A stretch of DNA of 29,420 nt. Source: Didymodactylos carnosus (taxonomy: Eukaryota; Rotifera; Eurotatoria; Philodinida; Philodinidae). The position numbers were made by a program, and so were the translations under genes. Below the pieces are notes generated by a model, which saw only the letters and a list, made by a program, of their open reading frames with translations, ran no database searches and had not been told where the DNA came from. Every line of letters starts with the position of its first letter. The first letter of the stretch is position 1. The stretch lies in the NCBI GenBank assembly GCA_905250885.1, contig CAJNOQ010001681.1:1-29420 (forward strand), given 5' to 3'. Below are positions 11,101 to 21,508 of the stretch, piece by piece.

Positions 11101-11579
11101 TTCTGCGACCAATCTGTAATTCGGAGGAACAAATGATCAATAGGCGTTAAGGCCCTTGATTGCCTGAACACTTACATCTACTCAAGGTGGTACTCTTTTG
11201 TCTTCTTGTCTATTTAACAGGTGAGATTGAAGTTGATCCGGGCTTTAGCTATGGTAAGGGGATTGCCTACAAAACTACAATCGACAAAAAGGAAGATTCG
11301 AAATCATTCCCAACAACAGACCAATTCGGTGGTGAAACAGAATATTTTTCAGATTGTATTTTGAAAAATGTTGATCCGGAACCAAATGGTGAAGAAGGTT
11401 TCTTAGATGTTCGAGTAGTTTGCGCAATTAAACGTGCATTGGAAACAGGTGCAACACAAAAATTGGAACCAAAAGAACGCCTGAGACGACCGGTGACAGC
11501 TGAGCAAACGAAGAAATTAAGCATGGCAAGCCCACCAAAAGAATTTATTGGACGAGATTCTGATAATCCAGGAAAATAA
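5165..11579 (+). CDS. Gfo/Idh/MocA-family NAD(P)-dependent oxidoreductase, five exons, bacterial type
   Basis: Exons are 5165-5486, 9629-9862, 9923-9968, 10396-10592 and 11221-11579. All four introns are GT-AG (4142, 60, 427 and 628 bp), and the joined frame is continuous for 385 aa. The N-terminal Rossmann part (about residues 21-140) starts with YAVVAGGNISQ (23-33), has ATPNSMHRE at 91-99 and the family hallmark EKP at 114-116, whose lysine is usually catalytic. It is completed by the first splice, which gives EKGYHVLLEKP. The C-terminal part has YRLH (142-145), D-M-G-I-Y-C-I-N (194-201; the Tyr is typical of the glucose-fructose oxidoreductase type) and GTKGEIEVDP. Length is normal for the family. 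There is no signal peptide, so it probably acts in the cytosol on a sugar or polyol; the substrate cannot be told. The first glycine motif reads AGGN rather than the usual GxGxxG/A. The best family resemblance is bacterial, so horizontal acquisition followed by intron gain is likely. The start is the first Met and lies 9 bases after a splice acceptor. Confidence 0.9.
5688..6379. mobile_element. Inverted-repeat element with CAGTCAGTCACC ends, CpG-rich
   Basis: The left end CAGTCAGTCACCTATAT at 5688 is repeated inverted at the right end (6363-6379), and the match continues inward (TGAAAATT, GTTTTA). A second inverted repeat sits inside: 6160-6222 against 6285-6345, sharing ACTCTGTTTACGAAAAATTT. 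Unlike its surroundings, the element is full of CGCG, GCG and CGAA. No transposase frame is present and I see no target-site duplication, so the superfamily is unknown. Confidence 0.65.
6382..7293. mobile_element. Non-autonomous mariner-like (or TTAA-type) element with about 200-bp inverted repeats
   Basis: The left end begins TTAACGGTTGACCCAAAAAG and the right end is its inverse, TTAACGGGTGGCCC on the minus strand. The arms stay similar for about 200 bases (6382-6590 against 7107-7293), including AAAATATAGCACGTTCAATT. The ends sit in TTAA, so a TA duplication (Tc1/mariner) or TTAA duplication (piggyBac) would both fit. The ACGGGTGG-type tip is more mariner-like. No transposase is encoded. 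Confidence 0.7.
7612..7750 (+). repeat. Dispersed direct repeat, intronic copy
   Basis: Aligns along its length with 17332-17475: TTATTTGC, then AGGAAGAGTGAAATG, CTTTCTTTGTCTAACAAAA and a TCTTTAG/CCTTTAG end. It is a member of the repeat family centred on 16465-17716. Confidence 0.7.
8081..8409. repeat. Foldback repeat in intron 1
   Basis: The arms are about 8081-8228 and 8255-8409. The inner parts are nearly identical when inverted: GTGACAAATGGGATTCTGAG and TTCCAGTGTAA on the left, with their complements on the right. The outer parts are more diverged. A loop of under 30 bases separates them, so the transcribed intron could form a long hairpin. Confidence 0.8.
8410..9083. other. Intron sequence without recognised content
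   Basis: No coding or mobile-element signature beyond a weak match near 8440-8510 to the dispersed repeat at 3356-3450. Confidence 0.35.
9084..9140 (+). repeat. Dispersed short repeat, copy 2
   Basis: Matches 4373-4430 (AGCTTTTTCTGAAATAT, then AAAAGTGATTCTC) in the same orientation. It lies in intron 1 of the oxidoreductase gene. Confidence 0.5.
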
Positions 11580-11651
11580 ACTGAATTTGACTTTTTTATC
11601 TTATGTATTCTGGCCGATTTCGGTATTTAATTAATCTTAGTAGAATGACAA

Positions 11652-11657
11652 AATAAA
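11652..11657 (+). terminator. Likely polyadenylation signal AATAAA of the oxidoreductase gene
   Basis: A canonical AATAAA lies 73 bases after the TAA stop at 11577-11579, a usual 3'-UTR distance. It is followed by a T-rich run near 11697-11707 that could serve as the downstream element. Confidence 0.55.
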
Positions 11658-12388
11658 CGGCTGCTAGCTAATTGCTGCTTTTAGAGAAAATGGTGTATTT
11701 TTTTTTTGACAGTGCAATCTTTTACTCGTGTTCAAGATGTGTCTTTAAGCGTTTTTGGCACAGTCGGCTTTTTTCGGATGACAAAACCAATTGCGCGAAT
11801 TCCACAATCATTATACTTTTCATAGAAGCTTTCGGCAAGATTTAGAAATCAACTGTAGCATAAGAGACATCCATAGTAAGACAGTACGCAATATAACTGA
11901 GATCTTAGCATATTGTTAGTTATGTAGCATCTGGACACGTGCACACGTCTCAAGGCACCACTTCGTACTACCTCTACAACCACAGCTCCGTTGTATTATC
12001 TGTGCTTAGGAAACCTCCTTCTGTTTACAAAATGCTTCTTTATGTCAAGAAATATAGAAATTATCTGTCTTATACTTAAGGAGCCGGTAACCATTCCTGT
12101 TTTTTTTCATAGCTTTGTAAAGCGCATCAAACTGTATATATCCTGAAGTGCTTTCGATGAACCTACTTGTAATTGCTGAGAAAATAAATTCTTACGAATT
12201 TCATACGATTTTGGTCTAAAATTTATAAAACATTCAAAATTGAAGCTGGAACTGTTATTGTTATACAGGTTGACAGCGCACATTAAGTGACATATACCCA
12301 CAAGTTATTATGACAATTGAACCCACTGTGTTTAAAAATATTAACATTTTTCATTCCATGATAATTTGTGCCCTCAAACTAATTTTTT
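11658..12388. other. Gene-free stretch downstream of the oxidoreductase gene
   Basis: No protein-like frame, terminal repeat or RNA gene could be recognised. Confidence 0.4.
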
Positions 12389-12718
12389 GAAACTTATGCA
12401 CGCATTTCAAAAACAACGAAGCATTTTCAGAATAGATTTCCGCTGCGAAAGTTGTTTAGGATAATCCTCTTCATATCCTAAGCGGAGCGCTATTTTCATT
12501 TTAGTGGGTAAAGTTTGAAATAAATTTGAAATAATAAAAAACGTTGAACTTTAAATTTACTTAAGATTTACGTAATTTGCATTTATTTCAAAAATTTCCC
12601 ACTAAAATGAAAAAAGCGCTCCGCTAAGGGTATGAAGAGGATTATCCTGAATAACCTTGTCAGCGAAAATTTTTCTTCAAAATGCTTTGTTGTTTTGGAA
12701 ATGCTTGCATAAGTTCGA
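12389..12718. repeat. Foldback repeat
   Basis: The arm at about 12389-12525 matches the inverse of about 12581-12718. It shares AGGATAATCCTCTTCATA, AGCGGAGCGC and TTTTCATTTTAGTGGG, and an outer AACTTATGCA. The loop is about 55 bases. No coding content; the outer ends are not sharply defined. Confidence 0.8.
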
Positions 12719-14665
12719 ATAAATATCGATCCTGATGCTTCGAGGAAATCCCATGCCGCGCCGAAAAGAAAAATTAAGAGCTCACTTATTACCCGTTTTG
12801 TAGAGGACATTTTAGGCTATCATACCCATATGAGAAATACAGGAGCCACTCTGATGGATCTTGGAACCACGACCTACTCTTCCGAAGACTAATAAGAGCA
12901 GGGGTGATGTTTTCTGAGATATTTTTATGTCAGCTTGCAGCTAACTATCTCCTCTATGAAATGCTAAAAATCGCAAGTCTTCGAAGCGCATTGTTCAAAA
13001 GTTATTAAAGAAATAGCCAACGGCATTCTTTTTTAATAATATATGGGCTGTTAGTTCATATAAAAGCCCATATATGGAAAAATCTTGAAAACCTCCCTTA
13101 TCCATGACAAATTAAAAAACAAAATACAACATTTTGTAGCGCTTGAGCAGCAGATTCATTTGATATAGTATTCGTTATATTTGAGTGAAAGGGGTTGAAG
13201 AAAAAAAGAATACAAACGACTAGACTACAGTGAACAGGCATCAATTTTAGAGAAAAAATTTATAAAAGGTCTGTTAGATAGAAATTTTCCTTCTTTTTTT
13301 ACATATATAATAACTATGAATAATTGTAAATATAAACATACTTGAATCAAAGTTTTGTCATTAGTTTTGGATGACTTCTGATATATCGAAAATCGGCCTC
13401 TAGACCGAAAATTTTGATCAAAGCCGAACGTTAAAAGATCCATAATTTCGCCAATATTCATAGGACCGCCGAAATTTCTTGAAGATACATAGTACTCAAC
13501 GCACTTTACAAACTGGCATAATTTGAAGACAGGTTTGGGGGCGATTTTGATTCCACGTAGTTTTCATTAAAACTTGGATCAGTTCTAACCTCCACTAGAT
13601 TTTAGTCTGAACTCCGACATACGTGTTTGTGTGTTAATATGCGAAGTTTGAAGCAAACATAAGCATAATTTAAGTTAATAAATTGAAAGCTTCTACGGAA
13701 AACAAAATGATTGTGGAATTAGTACAATCGGTTTTATCTGCGTTCAATATTATCACCATGTTCGGATGATAAAAAAAAGGAGAGCATCTCCTTGTGTGTA
13801 ATGTGCAAATCGAGTTCCGAGGAAGTCTGAAACTTATTGAATTTCCCAAGATGCTTTCTAGTCGTTCGCACATATATATATATAAAATCAAGCTCTTGTG
13901 GTTGGGCTTTGTCTAGGTAACTTGGAAGAACATTGTGGTATTTCTTGAACGCGCCGTAAATTATCATTGTTTATCATACATATGCGGATATCCAGAATCG
14001 GCTAGTATAACATGATCTTTCGTTCAGAATTCAATATGAGTGAAAAGTCCTTTTTTCTATACTACTTCAGAGTTGTTTGTGGCTATACATAATAAAGACA
14101 CGATTAGATTTTTTGTTTCAAGGACTCGTCTGCTTACCTAATATAATAACACAGAGAGAAGAATAGAATAGAAAGAACTGTGTTATTTTGTTTAGCGACT
14201 TCTTTAATGGTCACAGAACTGATAACATTCGATGATGTCGCACTTAATTTAACATCGTCGTGTATAAGCCTAAAACTGATTTGACAGCAATATAGTAGTT
14301 ACTATATAAATAATCCAGCAATTGTAAGTATTAGTAAATAAGGAAAAACATTTGAAGTATAATCATTATTCATTTGATTTCACGTTAAGTATCATAGAAT
14401 TAAAATTAAGAGTTGAAACGTCATATTATCAGAATATGATGACATTTTCCTTGAAGGATTATTTCGGCCCAAGAACACTTACTGCATAACTATTTTTTTT
14501 TTTATAGAACTTTACTTTATGAATTATAGACAACGGAGCTTTATCCCTCGCAGAATATAACCACAAATCTTGGATGAAACTAAAAATTAAAAAATTAAAC
14601 GTCTCTGCCTTTATGCTGTTGACATGTGTGTTTTAAAGAAATCTAATAATTGTTGTACTTTGTTC
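12719..14665. other. Gene-free stretch
   Basis: No protein-family resemblance on either strand. Short matches to other places occur: TTTTGTAGCGCTTGA near 13132 and near 8941, and CGAAGTTTGA-containing segments near 13645 and 20425. A (TA)n run lies near 13869-13882. Confidence 0.4.
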
Positions 14666-14673
14666 TGCTCAAC

Positions 14674-15084
14674 TAGAGATGCACCGATTAATAATCGATG
14701 TTGGGGCATTCAGGAAAATCGTTCCGACTTGGTTATAGTAAATCTCTCAGAACTGCGGAATATTTCATTTTGTAGGGAATGGTTGACTCTACAGACGTAA
14801 AGTGTTAAAAAAGTTTAATGTTATTTGTGACAGAAACTGAAATATTCAAAAATGTGCAAAAAGGAAATCGAAGATCAATTATTTTGTTGCGACTTTTGTG
14901 CGTTTTTGATTAATCATATTTTTACTATATATAACATTAAACACTTTTTAACACTTTACCTCTGTAGAGTCAACCATTCTCTACAAAATGAGATATTCCG
15001 TAGTTCTGAGAGACTTACTATAACCAAGTCGGAACGGTTTTCCTGAATGCGCCAACACATCAATTATTAATCGGTGCATCCCTA
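14674..15084. mobile_element. Non-autonomous hAT element (MITE) with perfect 8-bp target duplication
   Basis: The left end TAGAGATGCACCGATTAATA is mirrored by the right end, which reads TAGGGATGCACCGATTAATA on the minus strand. The arms (about 14674-14829 and 14930-15084) are about 90 percent identical by eye. The element is flanked on both sides by TGCTCAAC (14666-14673 and 15085-15092), an exact 8-bp duplication as made by hAT transposases. The GGGATGCACCGA tip is also common in hAT ends. At 411 bp it has no transposase and relies on one encoded elsewhere. Confidence 0.92.
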
Positions 15085-15220
15085 TGCTCAACAAAGGAAG
15101 TATTTATGATTTTTCTATCGTTGCAAAAGTCTTTTAATTAACAACAGTTCTTTTCTTCTGAGTAAGAACTTATTTTATCGATGAATATTGCAGAAGACTA
15201 TATGAAAAACCAACGCTGTG

Positions 15221-15657
15221 TGGCCAGCTAACTCTGCTACCGTAACAGAATTCCATAACGGTTTTGCACCATTTTGTTTTGTCTATAATTCCTAAACTGA
15301 CTGATGCACAGTGTCGCAGGATATCTTAAGCTGAAGAGAAAAGTCTGGTTAAAATTTTAAGATATTTTCAAGCCTTACACACATGTATCGTTAAGAAGCT
15401 GTAACCTAAACATTGGACACTAGTTTTCAATTTTTTCGAATTTAATTTTTGCAAAACTGGTGTTCGATGTTTAGGTTACAGCTTCTTAACGATACATGTG
15501 TGTAAGGCTTGAAAATATCTTAAAATGTTAATCAGACTTTTCTCTTCAACTTAAGATGCCCGTAATGCTGTACGTTAGTGAGTTTAGAAATTGTAGGGAA
15601 AACAAAATGATGCAAAACCGTTACGGAATTCTTTTACGGTAGCAAAATTAGCTGGTC
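15221..15657. repeat. Near-loopless foldback, about 215-bp arms
   Basis: The arm from TGGCCAGCTA at 15221 pairs with the inverse of the arm ending TAGCTGGTCA at about 15658. Inner segments such as AGATATTTTCAAGCCTTACA and TGTATCGTTAAGAAGCTGTA are identical, and the arms nearly meet at about 15440. No clear target duplication is seen. A transcript would form an almost continuous hairpin of about 215 base pairs. Confidence 0.88.
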
Positions 15658-16464
15658 AAACGACATTCTACCACTAGTAAAAATGAAATTTATGAAAAGA
15701 CAACTACATCCGATTGTGGCTGATCTTGGCTAAAAAGATTTTCGTAATTAATACATGCAATTATTGAATGTATTATTTCTAAATAAAGTTGTCAAAAATT
15801 AGGTCAATAAATTGGGAAGACTTTACTTTCTCAAGATAATATACCAATAAGAATTAGTACAACAAAATTTGACAGTAACACAACTCCGTTACTGAAAAGC
15901 AGAGATATCATAAGACGGTTACAGACTGAGTATAGAGGTTCTTGAGTAAGAAGAAAATGGATAAGATTTATCCGTCTGGAAAAAATATCTGCACTCGAGT
16001 TTTTAAATATATCACCACTATAAAAATACATTTTAAAATATTCTGAAAGCGCTCGGAGTTTTCTATCACCCTGTATATTTATGTCTTGTCTTGCATTTAT
16101 TTAGAAAATAAAAATAATTTTAGTACAGCGAAGGTGCCCCCAATTGACAAGTACCAAAAAGCTGCACTTTTTTGCTACTTTCTTCGCTTTTTCCACACCA
16201 TCTGTACTAAAAGATTTTTGTACAGATCACGAGAAAGAGCGCATTCAGAAGTACAAAAAGAACTGAGTTTTCACTTTTGCAATCCTTTTTTATGGAAATA
16301 ATAACGAAAGAAAAAAGTTCAAGTGGAAAAAAATAACAGATTTTCAAAGTTTTCATTTTTTTCGTCTTCCGTATAACCTGCGTAGTTTATAATGTGTAGT
16401 CTCCTAAATCCGATAGAGAAGTTTTTGAACGCTTTTGATAACTATTTATAATTAATATCTTATT
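15658..16464. other. Gene-free stretch
   Basis: Short frames only. CACCCTGTATATT near 16068-16080 resembles a mariner-type end, but no partner end was found. Confidence 0.4.
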
Positions 16465-17716
16465 ACTATCTATTTCAAAATATAAGGACCACGGATGTTT
16501 TTTCAACAACTTTTGAAGGAAATGATCTACAGATCCTGACTTTACAGATTTTGGAAGAGAACACCAGAGGCCATAATTCTATGCTAAATTGAGCCAAATT
16601 GGGCTTCAGGTTTTCACACGCTCACTCAGTTTCATCCACTGTACAGTTTAGGAATGTAAGAATGATTTTCCATAGTGAGATTTTACCTAAAGATCTTTAG
16701 ACGTTTTCTGAAAAACCTGTCGAAGATCCGCTTTATTTTTTGCAGTTCTGGCTGTCAGATCGGATAGAACACCTTCTCTTATGCTCACTTTTCAAGTTTC
16801 ATGCAACTGAGTTTAGAAATGAAGGCGCCAGAAATCTTTTAATTTACTATGGTTACAGTGGAACACAACAATCGAATTTTCTGAAAATTCGTCTTTTGAA
16901 GTTCCTTTAATCCGGACAACAAAAGAAACATTGTCACAAGATTCAGCGAGCCTCAAAATTTATGCATCATGTACTTTTGCGGTTCCCACACTTCGAGTTT
17001 AGCCAATAGGTAGGTCCCAGAGATTGCCAGTAGCGCCAGAACCACGGCAGAAGGTGGCTTGGAACTTGCGCCAGATTGTTTAGCGACATCTGTTGTATAT
17101 CTACATGTGTTTAGAGCAGTACTTTGCTATGTAGGTTTTTGGAGCGACAGTCTCGGACATTTTGTATCGAAAGGTACCCTATGGTAGACTTGTTGGATTT
17201 GGGTTGATTTAGTGTAGAATGATGTCCCAGGCGTTCTCTTCCATAATCCGAAAACCACAGGTCTCTAAATCTTACCACTCAGAAGTTATGCAAAAAACAT
17301 CAGAGTGCTTTCTATTTTGAAACGGATAGTAGTTTATTTGCTTAAAATAGAAAGTGGTTATACCATACAATGATTATATTGAGCTAGGAAGAGTGAAATG
17401 GGTAACTTTCTTTGTCTAACAAAATTGATCACACAGCTGGATTTTTTAATATTTTGCATAGTAGTCTTTAGTTTTAATCTGACAAAACGAGCGCATTTTG
17501 TGCTCTTTTCGCTCGTATGTAGGTCAGAATTTTAAACCAAAGAGTAGAGAAAAAGGAAACAAAGTACAAAACAGTCAGATGATTTGACTCAATTTAGCAT
17601 AGAATTATGGCTTCCGGTGTCCGCTTCCATAGTCTGAAAAACTCGGGTCTGTATGTCATTTCCTTCAAACGGTATTGAAAAAACATCCATGGTCTTTATA
17701 TTTTGAAATAGATAGT
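16465..17716. mobile_element. Inverted-repeat element of the dispersed family, with internal duplications
   Basis: The left end ACTATCTATTTCAAAATATA (16465) is repeated inverted at the right end (to about 17716). About 150 bases of each arm match (16465-16620 against 17560-17716), including TAGCATAGAATTATGG on the right. Inside, 17205-17333 is a further direct copy of the right arm, 16985-17333 matches 3356-3700 inverted, and 17332-17475 matches 7612-7750. No transposase frame was recognised and no clear target duplication. Confidence 0.65.
17465..17543. repeat. Short hairpin in the 16465-17716 element
   Basis: TTTAGTTTTAATCTGAC pairs with GTCAGAATTTTAAACCAAA at 17523-17541. An inner stem ACGAGCG/CGCTCGT lies at about 17487-17493 and 17510-17516. 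Confidence 0.6.
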
Positions 17717-18236
17717 AGTTAATAATGCAAACTAGTAAAAGTTTCACTTTTACCGACTTTAGATGCCACCGGTACTGGCTGAAAATCGATGTGAGTCATG
17801 AATGCGTATATAGATTGAATATTTCTTTATGCAATTATGACAGGTAAAGGCGATTTTTATTACTTGTCATAAATGTTGTTACAAAATATATTAGTATGGG
17901 AATCATTTTCATGCTTGCTATTCTGTCAAACGTCATTTTCTCAGAGAGTACACATTTTTTTTTCTACCACTACATGTACGGAGCATAGTGGTACATTATA
18001 AAGCGATTACGTGACGTATAATATTGAAAGACATATTTTTGAAAGAGTATTTTAAAGAAATATAGTTACCTCTCTTTTTTTCTTTTGCTGTTCTATCAAG
18101 TTCGTTTTCAGATGAAGCAGGAATTTTTATTCTATAATTATTATTTGGAGAATGAAACAGCATTCGCTGATTTTTGTCTCCACTTCAGTCATTTTCTTCG
18201 AAGAAGTAACTATACACGAAATTCCATTCTCTATGT
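17717..18236. other. Gene-free stretch
   Basis: No recognised coding or repeat content apart from a short AGTAAAAGTTTCACTTTTAC hairpin near 17734-17753. Confidence 0.4.
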
Positions 18237-18736
18237 GTAATGAATATTTTGTTGTTGTGTAACTTACCTAAGGTAATTTTCAAATTATTCAAGAATGAAA
18301 ATTATTAATTTTCGCTTTTGTTTCAGTGCTAGATAATTGCACTCGACTATTGATGTGTATTTTTATAAATGAGTTGAAAAAAGTAACCTGTCTAATGCTA
18401 CGTGCAATGCTCAAAACACTAATGGTTCTCGGAATCATTAGTATTGCATGAACTATTTTCAACAAATTAATAATTTATGACTAATACTCATATTGTTTGG
18501 TACTATATTAAGCATAATACTTCATTTTTATTTTTAAACAATTTAGTTACTTCATCAGTAATAGTACGCGCCGTGAAAAGTCAAGAGAAAGATTTGTTTT
18601 ATTCTCGTCATTGTTCTCACCGAAGGCGGATCATCCAGTACGTTGAAGGCTCTTTGATTTCATGGCTTTGGAGATGTATAGCGTTATCGATTAGGGGATA
18701 GTAGGAGATGGCATACCACCCCCTCGTTTGGATACA

Positions 18737-18920
18737 GTTACTCAGAAAATTTTGACTTACTCGAATTTTTTAAGAAATTTAAGTAGAGAGACTGCCTTTT
18801 ATGCACCTGAGTAAGTGATTTTCTGCAGCTTCTGAGTGACTTATTCTCTTCTGAGTAACTGAGTAGAAAAAGATTTTAGTCGAAAAATGCGTTACTCAAT
18901 GAAAAATTTTAGTTACTCAG
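18737..18920. repeat. Cluster of GTTACTCAG / CTGAGTAAC motifs
   Basis: GTTACTCAG occurs at 18737-18745 and 18912-18920, with CTGAGTAAC, CTGAGTAA and GTTACTCAA between them. GC-rich bases flank the cluster (CCACCCCCTCG and GCCGCCCCGC). This resembles the subterminal motif arrays of hAT ends, but no matching termini or duplication are evident. Confidence 0.5.
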
Positions 18921-19542
18921 CAGGCTCGCCGCCCCGCACCAAAACTACTATGGAAAACACTAAAGATGTAAGTGTTTCATTTCTTTTTCGTAAACTGCTA
19001 ATAACTCCAGATCGTAAATTTATAATCTACTCTGGGGCATTGGATGAAGTTCATTAAAAAAACATCCATTAAAACGTTTTTTTAATGAAAGTACCGGAAC
19101 TTTTATTAAAAATGTTTTTAATGAAAGCCATGGTACAAAAAGAATTTTGCTCGCAAAACATGAAAAACCAATCCCTTTATGCAGAAAGGTTTTTATAGTT
19201 TTCACGAAATTTTTTGAAATATATGCAGAACGAAAAAAGTGAAAAACTTAGGTGTTAAACGTTCAAAAGCACTTTTATCAGTTTTACCAATGAATCTATG
19301 CAAAAGTCGCCATCGAACGATATACAGTTCGCCATGTTTTAAAAAGAAAGTTTTCGTCATCATTTTTAGGAAATCACTTGGGGGAGAAGAACTAAAGCAA
19401 AATTTCGAGAGAAACATTTTGTCTGCCTTCCCGTTTGATCCCACAGCGTTTTTCGGCGTACCTAATCTAGATAGCACGGTCTCCCAACTTGAATCGAATC
19501 GAATAAACTGCAGACAGTTTTCATATGAATTGAAGCATATTA

Positions 19543-19818
19543 TGATCCGTTACAAAAAAACTTCATTCGATCGAGTCAAAAATTTTATCCGTGACGATAA
19601 GTCAGACAGATAGTTTTGTTTTATTCTATCCGATCTTCCCTATGTGAGTTATAGAATTTCATCCAAAATTAAAATCCGAGGTTTGACCTAGCGTTTCTAC
19701 CATGTTTTACATCTAGGAAGGAACAACAAAAGGCAGAAGAAAACAAAACTACTTTTCTGAGATACCGTCACGGATAAAATTGTGGACTCGATCGAGTGAA
19801 GTTTTTTTGTGGCAGATC
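19543..19818. repeat. Palindromic repeat interrupted by a hAT insertion
   Basis: 19543-19621 is mirrored by about 19740-19818, sharing ACAAAAAAACTTCA, TCGATCGAGTC, ATTTTATCCGTGACG and TAGTTTTGTTTT. The match appears to continue past the hAT element: bases before 19543 resemble the inverse of 20901-20925. The hAT element therefore landed in a pre-existing palindrome. Confidence 0.75.
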
Positions 19819-20892
19819 TAGGGATAGTATGTTCCCATTACTTTACTCTGAAAAGTAACGGTTTTAAATAACGATAATGAAAATTCGTTAACAGTAACGA
19901 GTAATGGAAATTCGTTACTTTACAAAGAAAAATAAAGGTAAAATATTCTTTTTGTTGTTTCGACAACTCTTTATTTATTTTGTTAAACTTCTCTAACTGA
20001 TGAAAAACATTTTTTTTCAAATAATTCATGTTTCTACTTTGAAAAGTGTGCCAAATCTAAGATTTACCTTTTCTGAAATAGCATTATTCTCTGAAACAGA
20101 AGCTGAGTAATTTTATAAATAACTGTAAAGAACATATGCTTGAACTGAAATCTCATGTTAAGTGGTAAACACGAGTTCTGTATACATTAGAAAAACCTTG
20201 GCAGGGTAGCACCTAAAAGTACTAAAAGGTGGAACTCCCAATACTGAGACGTCTGATCTTAAAAAATTAGTTCTAAACTGAAATAAAAGTTTAATATACT
20301 AATGAAATTTAAAGAACATGGGTAAAACTTTTTTTTAATCAAACAGTTATCTTTGGCTATAAGCTGGAGTATATGAATGGTTTTTTCTGGAATTTCGTTT
20401 AATATAGACCGTTTGTTAATATTCGAAGTTTGATGCTTTTTAACATAACTCGTTCCGAACCATTTTAAGAGACTGTGACTACCACTTTAAGAGGTTGTGT
20501 GAGCCTTTTTAAGAGCTTATGTCCTCCAGAAGGGAGGCAGGTTGACCAAATTTATCTTAAAAACAGCGAGTTTTGGGTATAAAACTATTACTTCGTCTTC
20601 TTCGAAGATAGTGAGGGAGTTCCACAATATACTTGTATCACAAACTAACCAAAATCTATCCTTTAATTCAATGTTTCTATGAGTTTCAACGGGCTAACAA
20701 ATAAGTTAAAGGGTTATTTCAACCAAAACAAAAATAATGCACCCGTTACTTTTCCAGAAGTAACATGAGCGATAGATTTTCGTTATTTGTAAATCGAATA
20801 TAGAACTGCTATGAATTTTTTTCGTTACTCGTTTTAACGAATAGATTTTCGTTACTCGTTGCTGTATCGATAGAGGGAAAGTGCCAGCCCTA
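19819..20892. mobile_element. Non-autonomous hAT element, about 1.07 kb, perfect 8-bp target duplication
   Basis: The element starts TAGGGATAG and ends CCAGCCCTA, so the minus-strand end reads TAGGGCTGGCA, a common hAT tip. GGCAGATC flanks it exactly on both sides (19811-19818 and 20893-20900). Both subterminal zones carry many copies of GTTACTCGTT or AACGAGTAACG, as expected for transposase binding sites. The roughly 700 bases between have no transposase frame. Its ends and duplication differ from those of the element at 14674-15084. Confidence 0.9.
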
Positions 20893-21508
20893 GGCAGATC
20901 GTAATGTACTCCAACTGAAATCATTAGTGCTTTGCGTATTGTATATAACATTAGACAAGCGTCTCTTTTTCAACGCATTTACAGCAATGATTATATCCAC
21001 ATCAGCCTATGTTCAACTCAAAATCGAAAACTTTTTCAAAAAAGGGACAACTACCTACTAATCATTTTGAACTAAGCATCGAAAGAACGACAGATTTATA
21101 CCAACTAACTCTAATACAGTGTTTTCTAAAGGCTCTCTCCTGGATACTGTAGTCAGAGCAGAATCTCGCTGGTTAATTAACACTTCCTTATTATACGTTT
21201 CAAGGTAAAGGTTTCTTTGTTTAACTGCTAGAGATCTGATGTACCTACTGATTATCATCGAATGAGTACTTAAGAAGATACTTCTTTTTAACAGTCTCCT
21301 AATTACACTTCTTTTCGTTACCGATAAAAATGGATATTCTCATAAAAATTATTTAGTTTCTCAAGAAGTGGTGATTGAAATAAATTTAGCCGATCAACAT
21401 TCGAGTTCAATTATATAACATTGAAACGAAGGCGAAAAGTAATAATTTTTCATTTTAGAATAATTTAAAAATTACCTTAGGTAAACAACAATAAAAAAAT
21501 TCACTATA

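Larger units (their letters stand above)
18237..21508. mobile_element. 3.3-kb block bounded by about 120-bp inverted repeats
   Basis: 18237-18357 matches the inverse of about 21388-21508. The shared core is TACCTAAGGTAATTTT, followed by AAATTATTC, ATTATTA, TTTTCG and GTTTCA. The block ends about 320 bases before the ankyrin-ADP-ribosyltransferase gene. It contains a GTTACTCA motif cluster, a palindrome at 19543-19818 and a nested hAT element. No transposase was recognised. It may be one large non-autonomous element that received later insertions, or two copies of a smaller repeat lying in opposite directions. Confidence 0.6.

Noticed and set aside
15200-15670. 8-bp target duplication around the foldback at 15221-15657
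   Set aside because: The flanking octamers agree at only about half of their positions.
16060-16085. CACCCTGTATATT as a mariner terminus
   Set aside because: No inverse partner was found within the window.
19239-19613. 124-aa plus-strand frame
   Set aside because: No family resemblance; it overlaps the palindrome at 19543 and lies in repeat-derived DNA.
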